The notes under the pieces are model-generated. The model had not been told where the DNA came from. It saw nothing but the letters and a program-made list of their open reading frames with translations, and ran no database searches. Positions 46,519-57,690 of a DNA stretch of 64,000 bases are shown here, piece by piece; positions within the stretch are counted from its first letter, which is position 1, and each line of letters begins with the position of its first letter. The translations under genes and the position numbers were made by a program. This DNA is from Ilex aquifolium (taxonomy: Eukaryota > Streptophyta > Magnoliopsida > Aquifoliales > Aquifoliaceae), in the NCBI GenBank assembly GCA_951799425.1, contig OX637391.1, positions 53,667,069 through 53,731,068 of the forward strand, written 5' to 3'.

Positions 46519-47460
46519 CTTGAATAGCTTTCGGTCTATCTTACCAAAAGTCTTCTTCGATCAATAGTCTAAACTCACTCCATAGAACCTACTAACAACC
46601 CTCTTGCAATAGATCATCTTCTAAACTCACTCCACTTTTGTGGCTCCATATCAGTTACATTCATTAGGATCTTCTTCCTCGATGACACATGAACACGTTA
46701 TTTCCCAAACACTGTCACTAATCATTGTCACCTCAATTCACAACAACAACAACCACAATGACACACAATACACTCATTGCACCATCAAACACCGACTAAT
46801 AGCCATCACCAACCCACCACCTTGCCTAAACAAAAATTCTGAAAGCCCGAAATTTTTTTTATTTATGTTTTCTCTAGCTATTCTCTCTTTGTTCCAACTG
46901 ACAGGTAAATTGTGTGTTTAGAGTATGGTGGTGGTTGTGACTGACGATGAGGGATAATAAAAGTGAGTGATGATTTGGTGATAGCTGGTGGGGTGAGTTT
47001 TATGCAATATTGAAGATCAATTGTAACGAAGGATTGAGCTAAGCTTCGTGGTGGAAATGATCGATTATGGAAAAGGATATGAATATACATATATTATACA
47101 TTAATATATTTTGTACTAGCATCCTGTGATGCACCAATATATTTTTGTCATTTTTTTAATTTTATTTAAAAAGATAGATAAAAAGAATAATACTAAATAA
47201 TTTAATAAAAAAATTTATGAAAATAAATGTTAAAAAATAGTGAGTAGTTAAGTGAGGAGTTGAGATGTGATTACAAAAGACACATGGTAGACTGTGATTG
47301 AAACAAGCCTTAGTATGGTAATTAAAAAAAATCAAAACTCTTAAAAATTAAGAAATGTGGAGGAAAGACTTCTCAAACTTTCTCTCTTCTAATGTATTTG
47401 TTTTATTTACATGAATAGAGTATATAATAAAAGTTTTATTATACGGTAAGTGTACTAAAA
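46519..47460 (+). repeat. Duplicated segment, copy A
   Basis: Matches 49980-51665 in the same orientation: CTTTCGGTCTATCTTACCAAA, then CACCATCAAACACCGACTAAT, TTTATGTTTTCTCTAGCTATT, GATCGATTATGGAAAAGGATA and the Helitron that follows. It lacks the solo LTR found in copy B. No coding region. Confidence 0.8.
47116..47419 (-). mobile_element. Short non-autonomous Helitron (copy A)
   Basis: The minus strand starts TCTATTCATGTAAATAAAAC and ends in the hairpin GCATCACAGGATGC plus TAG, the Helitron-type 3' end. Part of the duplicated segment, so it is the same insertion event as copy B. Confidence 0.55.
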
Positions 47461-47619
47461 TATTGTTTGTTGTATAATATATATTAAGTAGTTATTATCT
47501 GTGTTTGAAAGCACAGAGTAATAAAAAATGGTCAACAATAAATATTTTTGTATTTATACCCAAAATTAAATCACAAAAATAGAGGAGAGAGAAATAAATT
47601 TAAGCACTGATTGTAATTG

Positions 47620-48150
47620 GAGTGAGTGATGGTGGGCAGTAGTGGTGGTGGTGGAAGACGGTGATAGTTGTGGTGGATGACGACGACCGTGGTGGTGATG
47701 GCAACTAGGGGTGGCAACGATGATGATGGTGGTGAGTATTGGATGACGATGGTGGTGGGTGTGGGCGACGGTGATGACGGTTGGTAGTGGTGGTGGTGGA
47801 CCGACGACAGTGATGGAGGTGGCGGTGATGATGGTGGTGGTAGGCGACGACGGGTGCTTCTAAGTGACAGTATGATGGGTAATGGCGAATGACGATGTTG
47901 GTAGGTATGATGGGGGTGGGTGACAATAAGTGGCGGCAATAGTGGGTGGCGGCAATAGTGGACAATGACGAGTGGTGATAGTAGGTGTGGTAGGAATGGG
48001 TGATAGTGACTTGCGGCGATGGTGGGCGACGACGAGTGGTGGTGGGTTATGATAGTGGGTGGCAGTAGGTGGTGGTGGACAACAATAGTGGTGGTAGGTG
48101 CTGATCGTGGGCGACAGTGATAGTGGGATGATGGTGGTAGTGGTAATAAA
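47620..48150 (+). repeat. GGTGGTG/GACGATG low-complexity minisatellite
   Basis: About 530 bp made of GTGGTGG, GATGGTGG and GGGCGACGACG words in irregular order. Open frames in it on the minus strand are runs of His, Pro and Ser/Thr and are not genes. Confidence 0.85.
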
Positions 48151-48312
48151 TGTAAAAATGAGATACACTTCTTGTATCTTGTATTAAGTGTAAATTTTCC
48201 TTATATTAGAGTAATGTTAAATAATCTAGGAACAAAACGAGAGATAGACACAACTACTCAATGGTAATCTGGAACCTTCATACAAAATGACCCTTACATG
48301 ACTGATTAACAG

Positions 48313-48873
48313 TGATGATGCACAAAAATGGCTTTGCACACCACCTGTTAAGTGTAATTAATAAATGCAGTAAAACAATAGGGAATAGGAAGAGGCAGAA
48401 TTTATAGTGGTTCGGTCAACGTGACCTACGTTCACTCTTGAATGACTTTGGTTGCCGGGGAGCTTTTATTAACTCAAGGGAGCGGGGAGCAGAGTTTACA
48501 AGCTTTTAGAGAGAAGAGGGAGAGTTGTGCTCAGGTAAGTGTCATTTTCTAAGTGTTGGTGGGGTGTGCAATTTATAGGGGTCCCCTAACAGGTTGGGCT
48601 ACTCTTCAGCAACTTAGCAAGCATTTCGGTGGAGCTCACGACTTATCCTCAACGGGCGAGGTGGTTGAGGAGCTTCCATGAGACGCGGTCAAAGATAAGG
48701 TGAGGGTGGACCATTTCCTTCCGCTGTGCAGGTGATGCTCCTCTGCTCTCCCCTTGATGACGTGGCTAAGCATGGAGCCTGATTGGGCTTGGTGGATCTT
48801 AAATGAAGTTGGGCTCCTCAAATGGGGATTTGGGCTTTTTATATAGATTGGGCCATTTGGGCTTGACCCATCA
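48313..48873 (-). repeat. Solo LTR, Tat-related family, minus orientation
   Basis: 561 bp flanked by a perfect target duplication AACAG (48308-48312 and 48874-48878). On the minus strand it starts TGATGGGTCAAGCCC and ends TTTTTGTGCATCATCA, with GACCGAACCACTATAAATTC in the tail, resembling the tail of the Tat LTR at 11632. No internal region remains, so it arose by LTR-LTR recombination. Confidence 0.85.
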
Positions 48874-48878
48874 AACAG

Positions 48879-49979
48879 AAGCAAACAACTAATCGTATTA
48901 TTCGAAAAACAATTAAAATGCTAATGAATTGAGTCTTCTTTTGAAGATTAAAAACTCCATAAGTATTTGCTGGTATAAAAAAGAAACCAGTGCAAAAATT
49001 GCAATTTGAATATACCCTTCCATATTAAACTCCAAACTAACACCAAAGACAAATAGTAATTTCACAAAATCAACCTCTGATTATTATGAATAAACACAAG
49101 CACTCGATTGAGCCATCACCTATTGATGCACATAATTTTTATATCAAACAAATGCAAAAAAAAAATCATGGCTGGCATGCAAACAAGAACTTTAGGTGCT
49201 AAACGAAATACAAGGAAATAATCATGCTGGCATGCACAAACTTCTTCATAATGAAAGAACAAACACTTATCAGAAAGATGGCTTATTCATAAAACAGAAG
49301 CAAGTGGGAAACCAAAAAACATTATAAGAGGACAAAAATATCTCAGCACCTGGTTCCACAATGGCGAGACGCAAGGTGTGTGCACGAGAGAGAAAGAGAG
49401 GAAGGAGTAGTGTATGAACCAAAACACAAGAAAACATGTGAAAGGGGAAAATTTTGGTAACTGATGTAGTCAATGCAGCTTCACACATTAATTCCCAGAA
49501 GCTATAGAGACAAAGAGAAGAGGAAGAACCCCAATTCTGAGGAGCTATCTAGGTTAATGATACCTATAAATTGAATTTGGAAACAGTCAAAGAACCTGTG
49601 GAGACACAAAAAGAAGAGAAAAACACTCGATATTGAGAAGCTACCCATGTTAATGGCACTTGCAAATTGAGAGAGAGAGAGAACGCTGCTATCAAAAGAG
49701 GAGTTCAACTGACCGCTTATTTATATCGATCAAAAGTTTTTCATTTTTGCTGACATTTTAAAGTAGTATAAATATAGATATAGATTATTGAAGGTTTGTT
49801 TTAGTTGTTATTTTAGGGTGCGCCAAAAACTTTATTTTAATTTTCATTGACCATTTTTTTCATCAGAATTTTATTACAATACTCAATTTTAGTGAACCAC
49901 GTGAAATTAATAAACTTAGTAATTTGCTTATAAAAGTTTAAACATGACATAATTAATCAACTATTGAATATGTTCCTCC
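48879..49979. other. Non-coding DNA with a diverged tandem pair
   Basis: No gene. Two diverged copies of a roughly 70-bp block (GAGACAAAGAGAAGAGGAAG ... ACCTATAAATTGA and GAGACACAAAAAGAAGAG ... CTTGCAAATTGA) start at about 49507 and 49601. Confidence 0.4.
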
Positions 49980-50318
49980 CTCCTGGATAGTTTTCGGTCT
50001 ATCTTACCAAAAGTTTTCTTCCACCTATAGCCTGAACTCACTCCATAGCACCTACCAGCAACCCTCTTGTAATTGATCATCTCCTAAACCCACCCTACTT
50101 CCATGGCTCCATCTCAGTTACATACATTAGAATCTTCTTTCCCCCTTAACACAGAAACAAGTTACATCCCAAACACTGCCACCTGCAGCCATCGTCACCT
50201 CCATTCACACACACATAACTACAACCACACACAGTCACACAGTACACTCACTGCACCATCACAAACCAACTAATAGCCGTCACCAACCCATCACCTTGCC
50301 CACACAAAAATTCTTAAA

Positions 50319-50986
50319 TGAATTCGTTGTACCCAAATTTTCATTATCATTGTGAAATCAATTCAATTGCCAAAAACCTAAACAAAATTTATGAGTTCAG
50401 ATTCAACTGAGTCAGGCCCAACCAATTAATTAAGTCCGAATCAGCTACAAAGTGGGTTAAGCGCAGTTCGTGAAGTCAACCTAGTCTAAGACCCAAAGAA
50501 TCCAAGAAGATTAGAGCACGTGGGAGCAATCATCGGGATACTCACTCTCGAAGATCAAGACAATCTTTAATTGTAATTACCTTTTGTAGCTCTCCTCCGC
50601 GAAAAACTAGTGTCTTTACCCTCACGCCACTGCTTCAACTAACGCTTTGTGCCTATAAATTGTAAGTTTTATCCACATGAGAGAGGCACCTCTCTACACA
50701 CCCCACACATAATTTTTTCTCTGTCCTAGCTATTGTATTCCTGTCGGAGCTATCCATTGCTCTCTTTCTCGTTCATCTTACTTGATTAATAAAAAGTCCC
50801 CCAGCCACCGTTGTCGTTTCTCGGAGTTTCTCGGAGTTGAGTAGGTCATCTGGACCGAACTACCATATATCTATGTGTTGACCTGATATTTACATTATTG
50901 TCATTGATTACTCTATTAATTGTCCATTAATTACATTTTATCACACACTCGACTGTTGATCTTGTACGAGACTATTTTGTGCATCA
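50319..50986 (+). repeat. Solo LTR, Tat-related family
   Basis: 668 bp starting TGAATTCGTTGTACCC and ending ATTTTGTGCATCA. The tail GAGTAGGTCATCTGGACCGAA ... GACTGTTGATCTTG is clearly related to the Tat LTR at 11632. The flanks TTAAA and TAAAA are a target duplication with one change. Copy A of the duplicated segment lacks it. Confidence 0.75.
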
Positions 50987-51309
50987 TAAAAAATCGTAAC
51001 CAATTATTAGCATAAACATCACACACATATACAGAGCGAGATTAAAAAAAATTATTTATGTTTTCTCTAGCTATTCTCTCTCTTTGCCAACTGGCAGGTA
51101 ATCTGTGTGTTTAGAGCATGGTGATAGCGGTGACCGACAATGAGGGATAATAAAAGTGGGTGATAATTTAGTGATAGCTGGTTGGAGTGGGTCTTATGCA
51201 ATATTGAAGATCAACTGTGCAGAAGGATTGTGTTAAGCTTAGTGGTAGGAATGATCGATTATGGAGAAGGATATGATTGTACATGTATGATACATTAATA
51301 TATTTTGTA

Positions 51310-51624
51310 CTAGCTTTTTGTGATGCACCAATATATTTTTTTGTCATTTTTTTTAATTTTACTTAAGAAGATAGATAAAAATAATAATACTAAATAACTT
51401 AATAAAAAAATAAATTTATGCAAATAAATTTTAAAAAATAATGGGTAATTAGTGAGGAGTTGAGAGGTGATTAATGATTATAAAGACACATGATAGAGTG
51501 TAATTGGAAGAAGCTTTAGTATGGTAATTAAAAAATTCAAAGCTCTAAAAATTTAAGAAATGTGGAGGAAATACTACTCAAGCTTTCTCTCTTCAAGTTT
51601 GCTTGTTTTATATACATAGATAGA
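51310..51624 (-). mobile_element. Short non-autonomous Helitron (copy B)
   Basis: Minus strand TCTATCTATGTATATAAAAC ... GGTGCATCACAAAAAGCTAG. The 3' hairpin is eroded compared with copy A. It shares its flanks with copy A. Confidence 0.5.
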
Positions 51625-51941
51625 GTATATATTATATTTGTATTATACGATAAGTGTATAATAATATATTATGGTAAAATAACAAGTTCTATTAGCTCCG
51701 TTAGCCGAAAAATTCTTACAGGGACGTTAGTGAAATTACTAGTAATGCACGAGATGTGTTTGAAGATAAGGTATTCTACAAGGGGTTATGGGTGAAGTTT
51801 TTCCAACAATTTACATACCCTATCATTTAATTCCCTACTTATTCACAAACTAATACTCTTTCTGTCTTTTAGCCTCGTTACAGGGACAGCTCAGATCCAC
51901 CAATGCATAATGAATAATTGTTCTAAATAAGTACAAAGAAT

Positions 51942-53089
51942 TTATTATAGCAGAGAATATGAGAATTTTAAATTTGCATGCGTATTCACTGTCTTAGAGA
52001 GCTTACGGTAGCGGAGAATACGAGAATTTTCAATTTAAGTATTCACCTTCTTAGAGAACTTACTGCAGCAAAGAATACGAAAATTTTTAATTTCGGTATT
52101 AATCGTCTCAGAGAACTTATTGTAGCGAATTTTTAATTTAGGTATTCACCATCTTAAAAAACATATTGTAGCGGATGATACAAGGATTTTCAAGTTAGGT
52201 ATTGTTGCTCCAAAATCTGTTGAGATCGATGAAAAATCTCAATTGACTGACAGTTTTGAGACGATTGTTTGTGAGCGGTTCAAATGCATTCTTTCAAGAC
52301 TTTCTTGGATGAAATTAATAAATAAACACGCAGTACAGGGAATTAATCAAAGATGATTCATTTATTAATTAAATCGAAGGTACTTCTATTACTGAAAAAC
52401 TTAATAAATAATTTTGATTGTAGCAGTAATTGCTCCCTTAAACTAATCTAAAACAACTCTTAAAATGCCCATATTGTGGGTTTTGTGGGAGTTTGAGTGT
52501 ATCTTTCATCTTCCCCACTATGTGTCCTTTTATAGCCATTAACTTTGACGATTTTTGCTTTTATCGTCGGTTATTTAACTGGTAATCTCTAGTTAGTTAT
52601 TCCTCTTTTCAAATATGGTTATGGCTGATTATCTCCCATTTTTCTACAGATTCTGTCACGTAACATCTTCTTAGTACATTCAAATTGTCAAATGTCAATA
52701 CATTGAATATTCCTGAGATTTTATATTTTATGTCCAAACATGTATTAACTGTCTCAAATAGCTTAGCTTATTGTAGCGGAAAATACGAGAATTTTCAATT
52801 TAGGTATCCACCGTATTAGAGAACTTACAATAAGGGATTTTCAATTTAGATATTTACCGTCTCAGAGAACTTATTGTGACGGAGAATACGAAGACTGAAA
52901 TACCCTTCCAATCCGATCGAATCCTATCAATAAATGAAACCGAAGAATTTGATTCACACAATGCCCCTCTCTTTCAATTGAGCTAATCACCTCGCTTCGC
53001 TAGTTTTTCAATTTGGGTATTCATCGTCTTAGATAACTTACAAGAGCAAAGTAAGAGAATTTTTAATCTAATTATTCATCGTCTCAAAA
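51942..53089 (+). repeat. Minisatellite array of about 60-bp units ending at the RDM1 start codon
   Basis: The unit is roughly TATTGTAGCGGAGAATACGAG followed by AATTTTCAATTTAGGTATTC and ACCGTCTTAGAGAACT. Diverged copies run from 51942 to 52202, 52745 to 52890 and 53005 to 53089, the last truncated right at the ATG of RDM1. A solo LTR (52203-52740) splits the array. Some units are shortened. No coding region. Confidence 0.8.
52203..52740. repeat. Probable solo LTR inside the minisatellite
   Basis: 538 bp starting TGTTGCTCCAAAATC and ending TATGTCCAAACA (TGTT...AACA ends). The bases on either side are GGTAT and TGTAT, a 5-bp duplication with one change, and the repeat unit continues across it. 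It contains CCTTTTATAGCC (TATA-like, about 52530). The family is not identified. Confidence 0.55.
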
Positions 53090-55135
53090 ATGTTGCGAAG
53101 AAATAGGCCCTTAGAATACCAACATATCTTGGCATCAGATTCAGAAACTGAGTCTGATGATCAGGGCAAGTCTTTAAGTTCGCAGGCACAAGGGAGAGGC
53201 AAGGGAAAAAGAGTTGAAAAGGAATTCTATTGGGAAAGCATGAAATGGAAAGAAGATCCAGGTTTTTACCATCTACTTCATTTTCATAAATTTTCTTTTT
53301 TTTCATTTCAAACAATTATTAATCCTTCATTTTCTATTATCGAAAATATGCAATTTCTATTATCAAATATTCCTTTTCTTACATCATGCAACTAGTTTAT
53401 AATTAATTAGGTTAACATTTACTGCTTTGAAATTGACTAGTCAATGCATATCTATTATGTTCATGGCTAGAAAAATGAGAATTGTCAATTACCAATTAGG
53501 GTTCATCATTGAAGACTTGTTTAGTTGTTACCTTTTAGGGTGCACCAAAAATTATGAGTCAATGAGGATCAAAACTTTATTTTAGTTTTCATAATTTTAT
53601 TATAATACCCAATTTTAGTGAACCACATGAAATTAATATACCTAGTAATTTGTGTATAAAAGTTTGTACAAAAAAGAAAATATTATATAACTCAAATTTA
53701 CAACCCAAATTTGCATTCCAAATGAAAGGGAACCATTAGATAAGTGGGTCCCATCAACTTTTTTAAATGGGATCCACTGATTCAAAGATTCCCCTTTATT
53801 TGGGATGCAAATTTGGTCAATTGGTGTCCAATTTTGTCCGCACAATTACCCATGTCCTTTTTTTTTTTGGGTAGAATGTAGGGTTGTTTAAAATTTCATC
53901 CACTCAATTCGTTTCGCATCTTTCTTATTCGACTCTATCCGATTATTGGAATTTTGCAAAATTTCGGCTAGCTAATGGTAGAAATTTTAGTATTTTGCAA
54001 AACCGCGGGTAATAATGCAGAATACCTATAAAAAAATTGTATTTCTACTCGACCCACACATATATTTATTTTTTTTAAAAATAATATATTTAGTATAAAA
54101 TGACGTCATTTTATATGCTCATATTATCAAATTTATTGTGTTTTCTTTAATATTATTGGTTTATTGTGTTGGTTTACATGTTCTTTTATTATATTTTAAT
54201 AGCATGATTGTGAAAGTAACCCAAAATTTTGATAATTGAGTTGTTAAAATAACTCAAAAATTAATAACTTAAAAACTGAAAATATGTGAGATATTTCGCA
54301 TTGCTACCCGACTTCCGAGTAGAGTTTTTGGATGGAATTTGGCTCGGGACATTACCCTCGATCAGGTAGGGTCGACCAAAAAATTGACCTTCCACAATTT
54401 ATCGACTTAGAAGATGGAATCTACTATTTCCTATCCGTCGGCTCGGGTAAACAGCCATAGTAGGATGGAAAAAGGACTAACAATTTTCACAAATCGACAC
54501 AAAGTTACTTTTAGTTTACCGGGTTCAAATTGTTTTTGTTTTAACAAGTTCAAGTCACAAAGTAGATTGATCCGTTAGACTTCTTTAAGAAATGGGTTGA
54601 CACGAATCCAACTAAATACTATTTATACACAAGACAAATTCAATTATAAATAGACATATACAAATTTTGATTAAATTATAATAAAACATAACTTACATAG
54701 GATACAACTTAGACTTCACATAATCCATTTCGACTGTAATTGTAACACATGCTTTTCTATAGTGCAGATGCAATGATGAGGCATGCCCAAATGTATCAAG
54801 ACTACATGAAAGAGATCAAAATACCAACCATGGGTGGATCAGTGATTCCTTTCAATACATGGCAATGTTTAGCCAAATCAATGAAGAAATTGTATGGGCA
54901 GCCACTTCACTACCTCACCAATCTGCAACTGAAACAGTGGGACCAGTCAAGGATTGGCACAGAGGATGAGTACAAGCCCATGGACAACATCATTCATCCT
55001 TGTAAAGCTGAAACCACCATTTGGTTTATTGAAGAAATTCACAGGACCAGTACCTCTGCTCACCATCTATCTAGGCTTTGGCTTGCTGATCCCATGTACA
55101 ATGCTTTTATTGATCCTTTTGTTCCCCAGTCTTGA
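53090..55135 (+). CDS. RDM1: RDM1, RNA-directed DNA methylation 1
   Basis: In Arabidopsis RDM1 binds single-stranded methylated DNA and joins DRD1 and DMS3 in the DDR complex that brings Pol V to RdDM targets in the nucleus. Exons by eye are 53090-53261 (172 bp) and 54768-55135 (368 bp), GT-AG, in frame (GAT codon split), giving 179 aa. The N-terminus (MLRRNRPLEYQHILASDSE, then TESDDQ) is acidic and disordered, as in the family. The conserved core is in exon 2: HAQMYQDYMKEIKIPT, GGSVIPFNTW, YGQPLHYLTNLQLKQWDQSR, DNIIHPCKAETTIW, DPMYNAFIDP. Length fits the family (163 aa in Arabidopsis). The intron is 1.5 kb. The upstream region is a minisatellite that reaches the ATG, so the 5' leader and promoter are unusual or an extra 5' exon exists. 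Identification rests on strong match to the remembered protein. Confidence 0.92.
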
Positions 55136-56142
55136 TGCCCTTTTTCTTTCTCGTCTTGTTCTTTTTCTTTTTCTTTCTTATATGTTGTTACTTTGGCTTA
55201 ATTTGCAATGCGAGGACTTGTTATAAGAAGTTTGGATTTTGAAAATGTAGGTGTTATATTAAAATTTTAATTTCAAAATAATATTTTTAATTTAGAGGTT
55301 AAATTTGGAGTTATGACAAGTGTTCATCTGCTTAAGCGATATGTCATGGATTTGAATCTGTGAATCAATATCGCTAAAAGAAGAGTAAACCTACATATTA
55401 CCTATCTTTCGTAGACCATGTTATTAGATGGGAGCCTTGTGTTGTGGTGACGTTCTCTCTCTCTCCCCAAGGTTATTGCTCAGTACTCCTTTAAGTCATA
55501 GACCAATGTATTACTATTGTGATCAGTGTTAAAAGGGGTTCATGTTTTATTAAGACATTAGCCAGAGTCATTTTAAGTAGAATGCCATTACACTTTCATT
55601 CCCCCCCCCCCCCCCCCCCCCAAAAGAAAAAGAAAAACACACCACCCCTCCCCTGCCCTCCTCTTCCACCTTGGATCATCAAGCTTCAATCTCAATTGCA
55701 TAGATATCTGATAAAACCCATATCTGATTCGGTATTAATCGAGCAATAACACTTACCGGAAAAAAATCTAACAGTAACAATAAATTAGATCAGCACATTA
55801 TATAAATAAATTGAATCGAAATAACAATATTGAGTGTCTAATGTTTGGCGATGTTTTGGCTCTCGGATTTAGCTAAGCTCCTATGTGGCCAAGTGGTCAG
55901 TCGAGTAACAGAAGCTAACTAATTGGTATTAACCATAAATTTTCCCTCATTTATTAGAGTGCAAATCCACTGCTAAAAGCATGAACGAATACAACCACCA
56001 CCTCATCATCAAGATGAACACTTGCGTTTGATGACGATATAGTCAGAAGATGAGATACCTGGTACACAAACCATAAATGGTATCTTTTTTTCTCTCTCTC
56101 TCTCTGGAGGAAAAAAACCATGAAAGTATATAATTATCTTTA
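55136..56142. other. Non-coding DNA after RDM1, with a C21 run and a SINE-like piece
   Basis: The first part is probably the RDM1 3' UTR. About 55315-55475 has TGTTCATCTGCTTAAGCGAT and GGATTTGAATCTGTG, weak A- and B-box matches of a SINE. A perfect run of 21 C lies at 55601-55621, followed by A-rich text. No gene. Confidence 0.35.
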
Positions 56143-56291
56143 TCACGGCCCTTGTTCACCATTACACTCCAACTTGTTATGATCCAAACATGGTAATTCG
56201 CATCTTACAGTGACGTGAGGCTTTCGGGTGGAAACTGAATTATCTGGCCAACGAGTAACAACAGTTTTCCCTTCAAACTTTCTATGCCTAC
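56143..56291 (-). other. Orphan coding-like exon cut by the Athila LTR
   Basis: The minus-strand frame RHRKFEGKTVVTRWPDNSVS then TRKPHVTVRCELPCLDHN ... CNGEQGP and TGA at 56143 reads like the last exon of a real gene: even composition, no low complexity. It begins exactly at the end of the Athila LTR, which continues the frame by chance. I do not recognise the protein. The rest of the gene, if it exists, would be beyond the Athila element, right of the window. Confidence 0.4.
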
Positions 56292-57676
56292 TGATTACGC
56301 CCAAAGAATAACACGGTAATTGTAGCACAGCTTTGGGGTGTCGATTCCACAGAGAGACAAATTAAAAGAATAATAGATAGGAACAAAGAAACTAAAGAAA
56401 AATATTAAATGATTACTGGAGAATAAAGATTAATTTTAAAATGCAAATTAAAGTGAAACAAAGTGACTAACGTAAAAAGTACTCAAATTTGACAAACAGT
56501 AAAGCGACGGGAATCCCTTGCACAAATCTGGTATTTTAATTATTCTTAATTCATTGAATAACTCAATTAGGAATTCAATTCCCAAAATTCCCAACCGGAA
56601 GGTATAGATTTATAAACCAAGATCAAACCACATGTAACCCTTTTGAAAAATCATTCCCCACTTTGAAAACACGTAAATTATTATCACTATTGAGAAAATT
56701 CAACGACGACAATATACTCGAGAAGCAATATTGCAACAAAGAATTAAATCAATATAGATAAATAATTGATCCAAACATAATCAAAGAACTAATCCATTTA
56801 ATAGAAAAAGCATGACTGAATCCATAAACAGAATAAATTCTATGACTATTCGGAGAAGAAAACCTCAACAATAAATTGAGAATGATAAAACAAAAGAGTT
56901 TTACTAATTAGAAATCAAATGCATAAATTAAAAATAAATAAACTATCATCTATTGTGCAAGTTCAACCCTCGCCTTACTTGAGAATTTAGTTACCCATAA
57001 ATATACTGGACAACAAAAATCTCCCAAAAAAAATAAAACAAACCGGTGGTCATCGGCCTGTTTCTGCTCTCTGTTTCGTCGTCTGCCTTTTGCCCAGAAC
57101 AGCGCCTCCTCCCACCTTCTGTTTTTCTCCAGCCGTCACACACCCCTTAAGAATGAAAAAAGCCAGCCTTTTATATATGAAAAGGTCAAAGCCAAAGTCC
57201 AGCCGCCACATGCAAGGAAAAAGAAAGGGTTTTTTTTTTATTAAAACTCTAACTCCTTGTTTTAAAAATAACATCTTCCTCCCTTCTCTTTTTCAACTTT
57301 TCTATTTCAATCCTTTTTGATTTCAGCTTTTCTTCTTCAGCCCCTAAAGCCCAAACCCACTTGTATTTGGAAAAGCTAAAGCCCAAATCTGTTGAGTGAT
57401 GGGTCCAATTGACAGCTGCATCAATTTCAACTCTTTTTACTCCATGGGCTGTCATCAAAATAAAAACAAATATAAAAGCCCAATTGTAAATTATATTTCA
57501 CCAACCAATAATGCAATATTTAAGATTTAAAACATTATAAAATGATGCTCAAATATATCTCAATGTGAATAGATATTAAATTCAATAATATAAATTATAT
57601 CCAATTATTTCTATTCACATTTTTGCATTTTAATCAAATAATAGGGTATTTAGAATGCACTTTCGCGCACTCATCA
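56292..57676 (-). repeat. Athila 3' LTR
   Basis: About 1385 bp. On the minus strand it starts TGATGAGTGCGCG and ends GGGCGTAATCA, giving TGAT...ATCA ends; a TGTGATGAG start two bases earlier is also possible. It includes CTGTGGAATCGACACCCC near its end, usual for Athila LTRs. The second LTR is outside the window, so the boundary is not confirmed by pairing. Confidence 0.7.
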
Positions 57677-57690
57677 CACCCCCCAACTTA
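57677..57690 (-). other. Athila polypurine tract
   Basis: On the minus strand TAAGTTGGGGGGTG directly precedes the LTR start, the position of the plus-strand primer. Confidence 0.7.

Larger units (their letters stand above)
49980..51665 (+). repeat. Duplicated segment, copy B (carries a solo LTR)
   Basis: Same order as copy A (46519-47460), interrupted at 50319-50986 by a solo LTR and about 50 bp of unshared sequence after it. The Helitron at 51310 is shared with copy A. Confidence 0.8.

Noticed and set aside
47571-48168. His/Pro-rich minus-strand frames
   Set aside because: Translation of a GGTGGTG low-complexity tract; no domain or start context.
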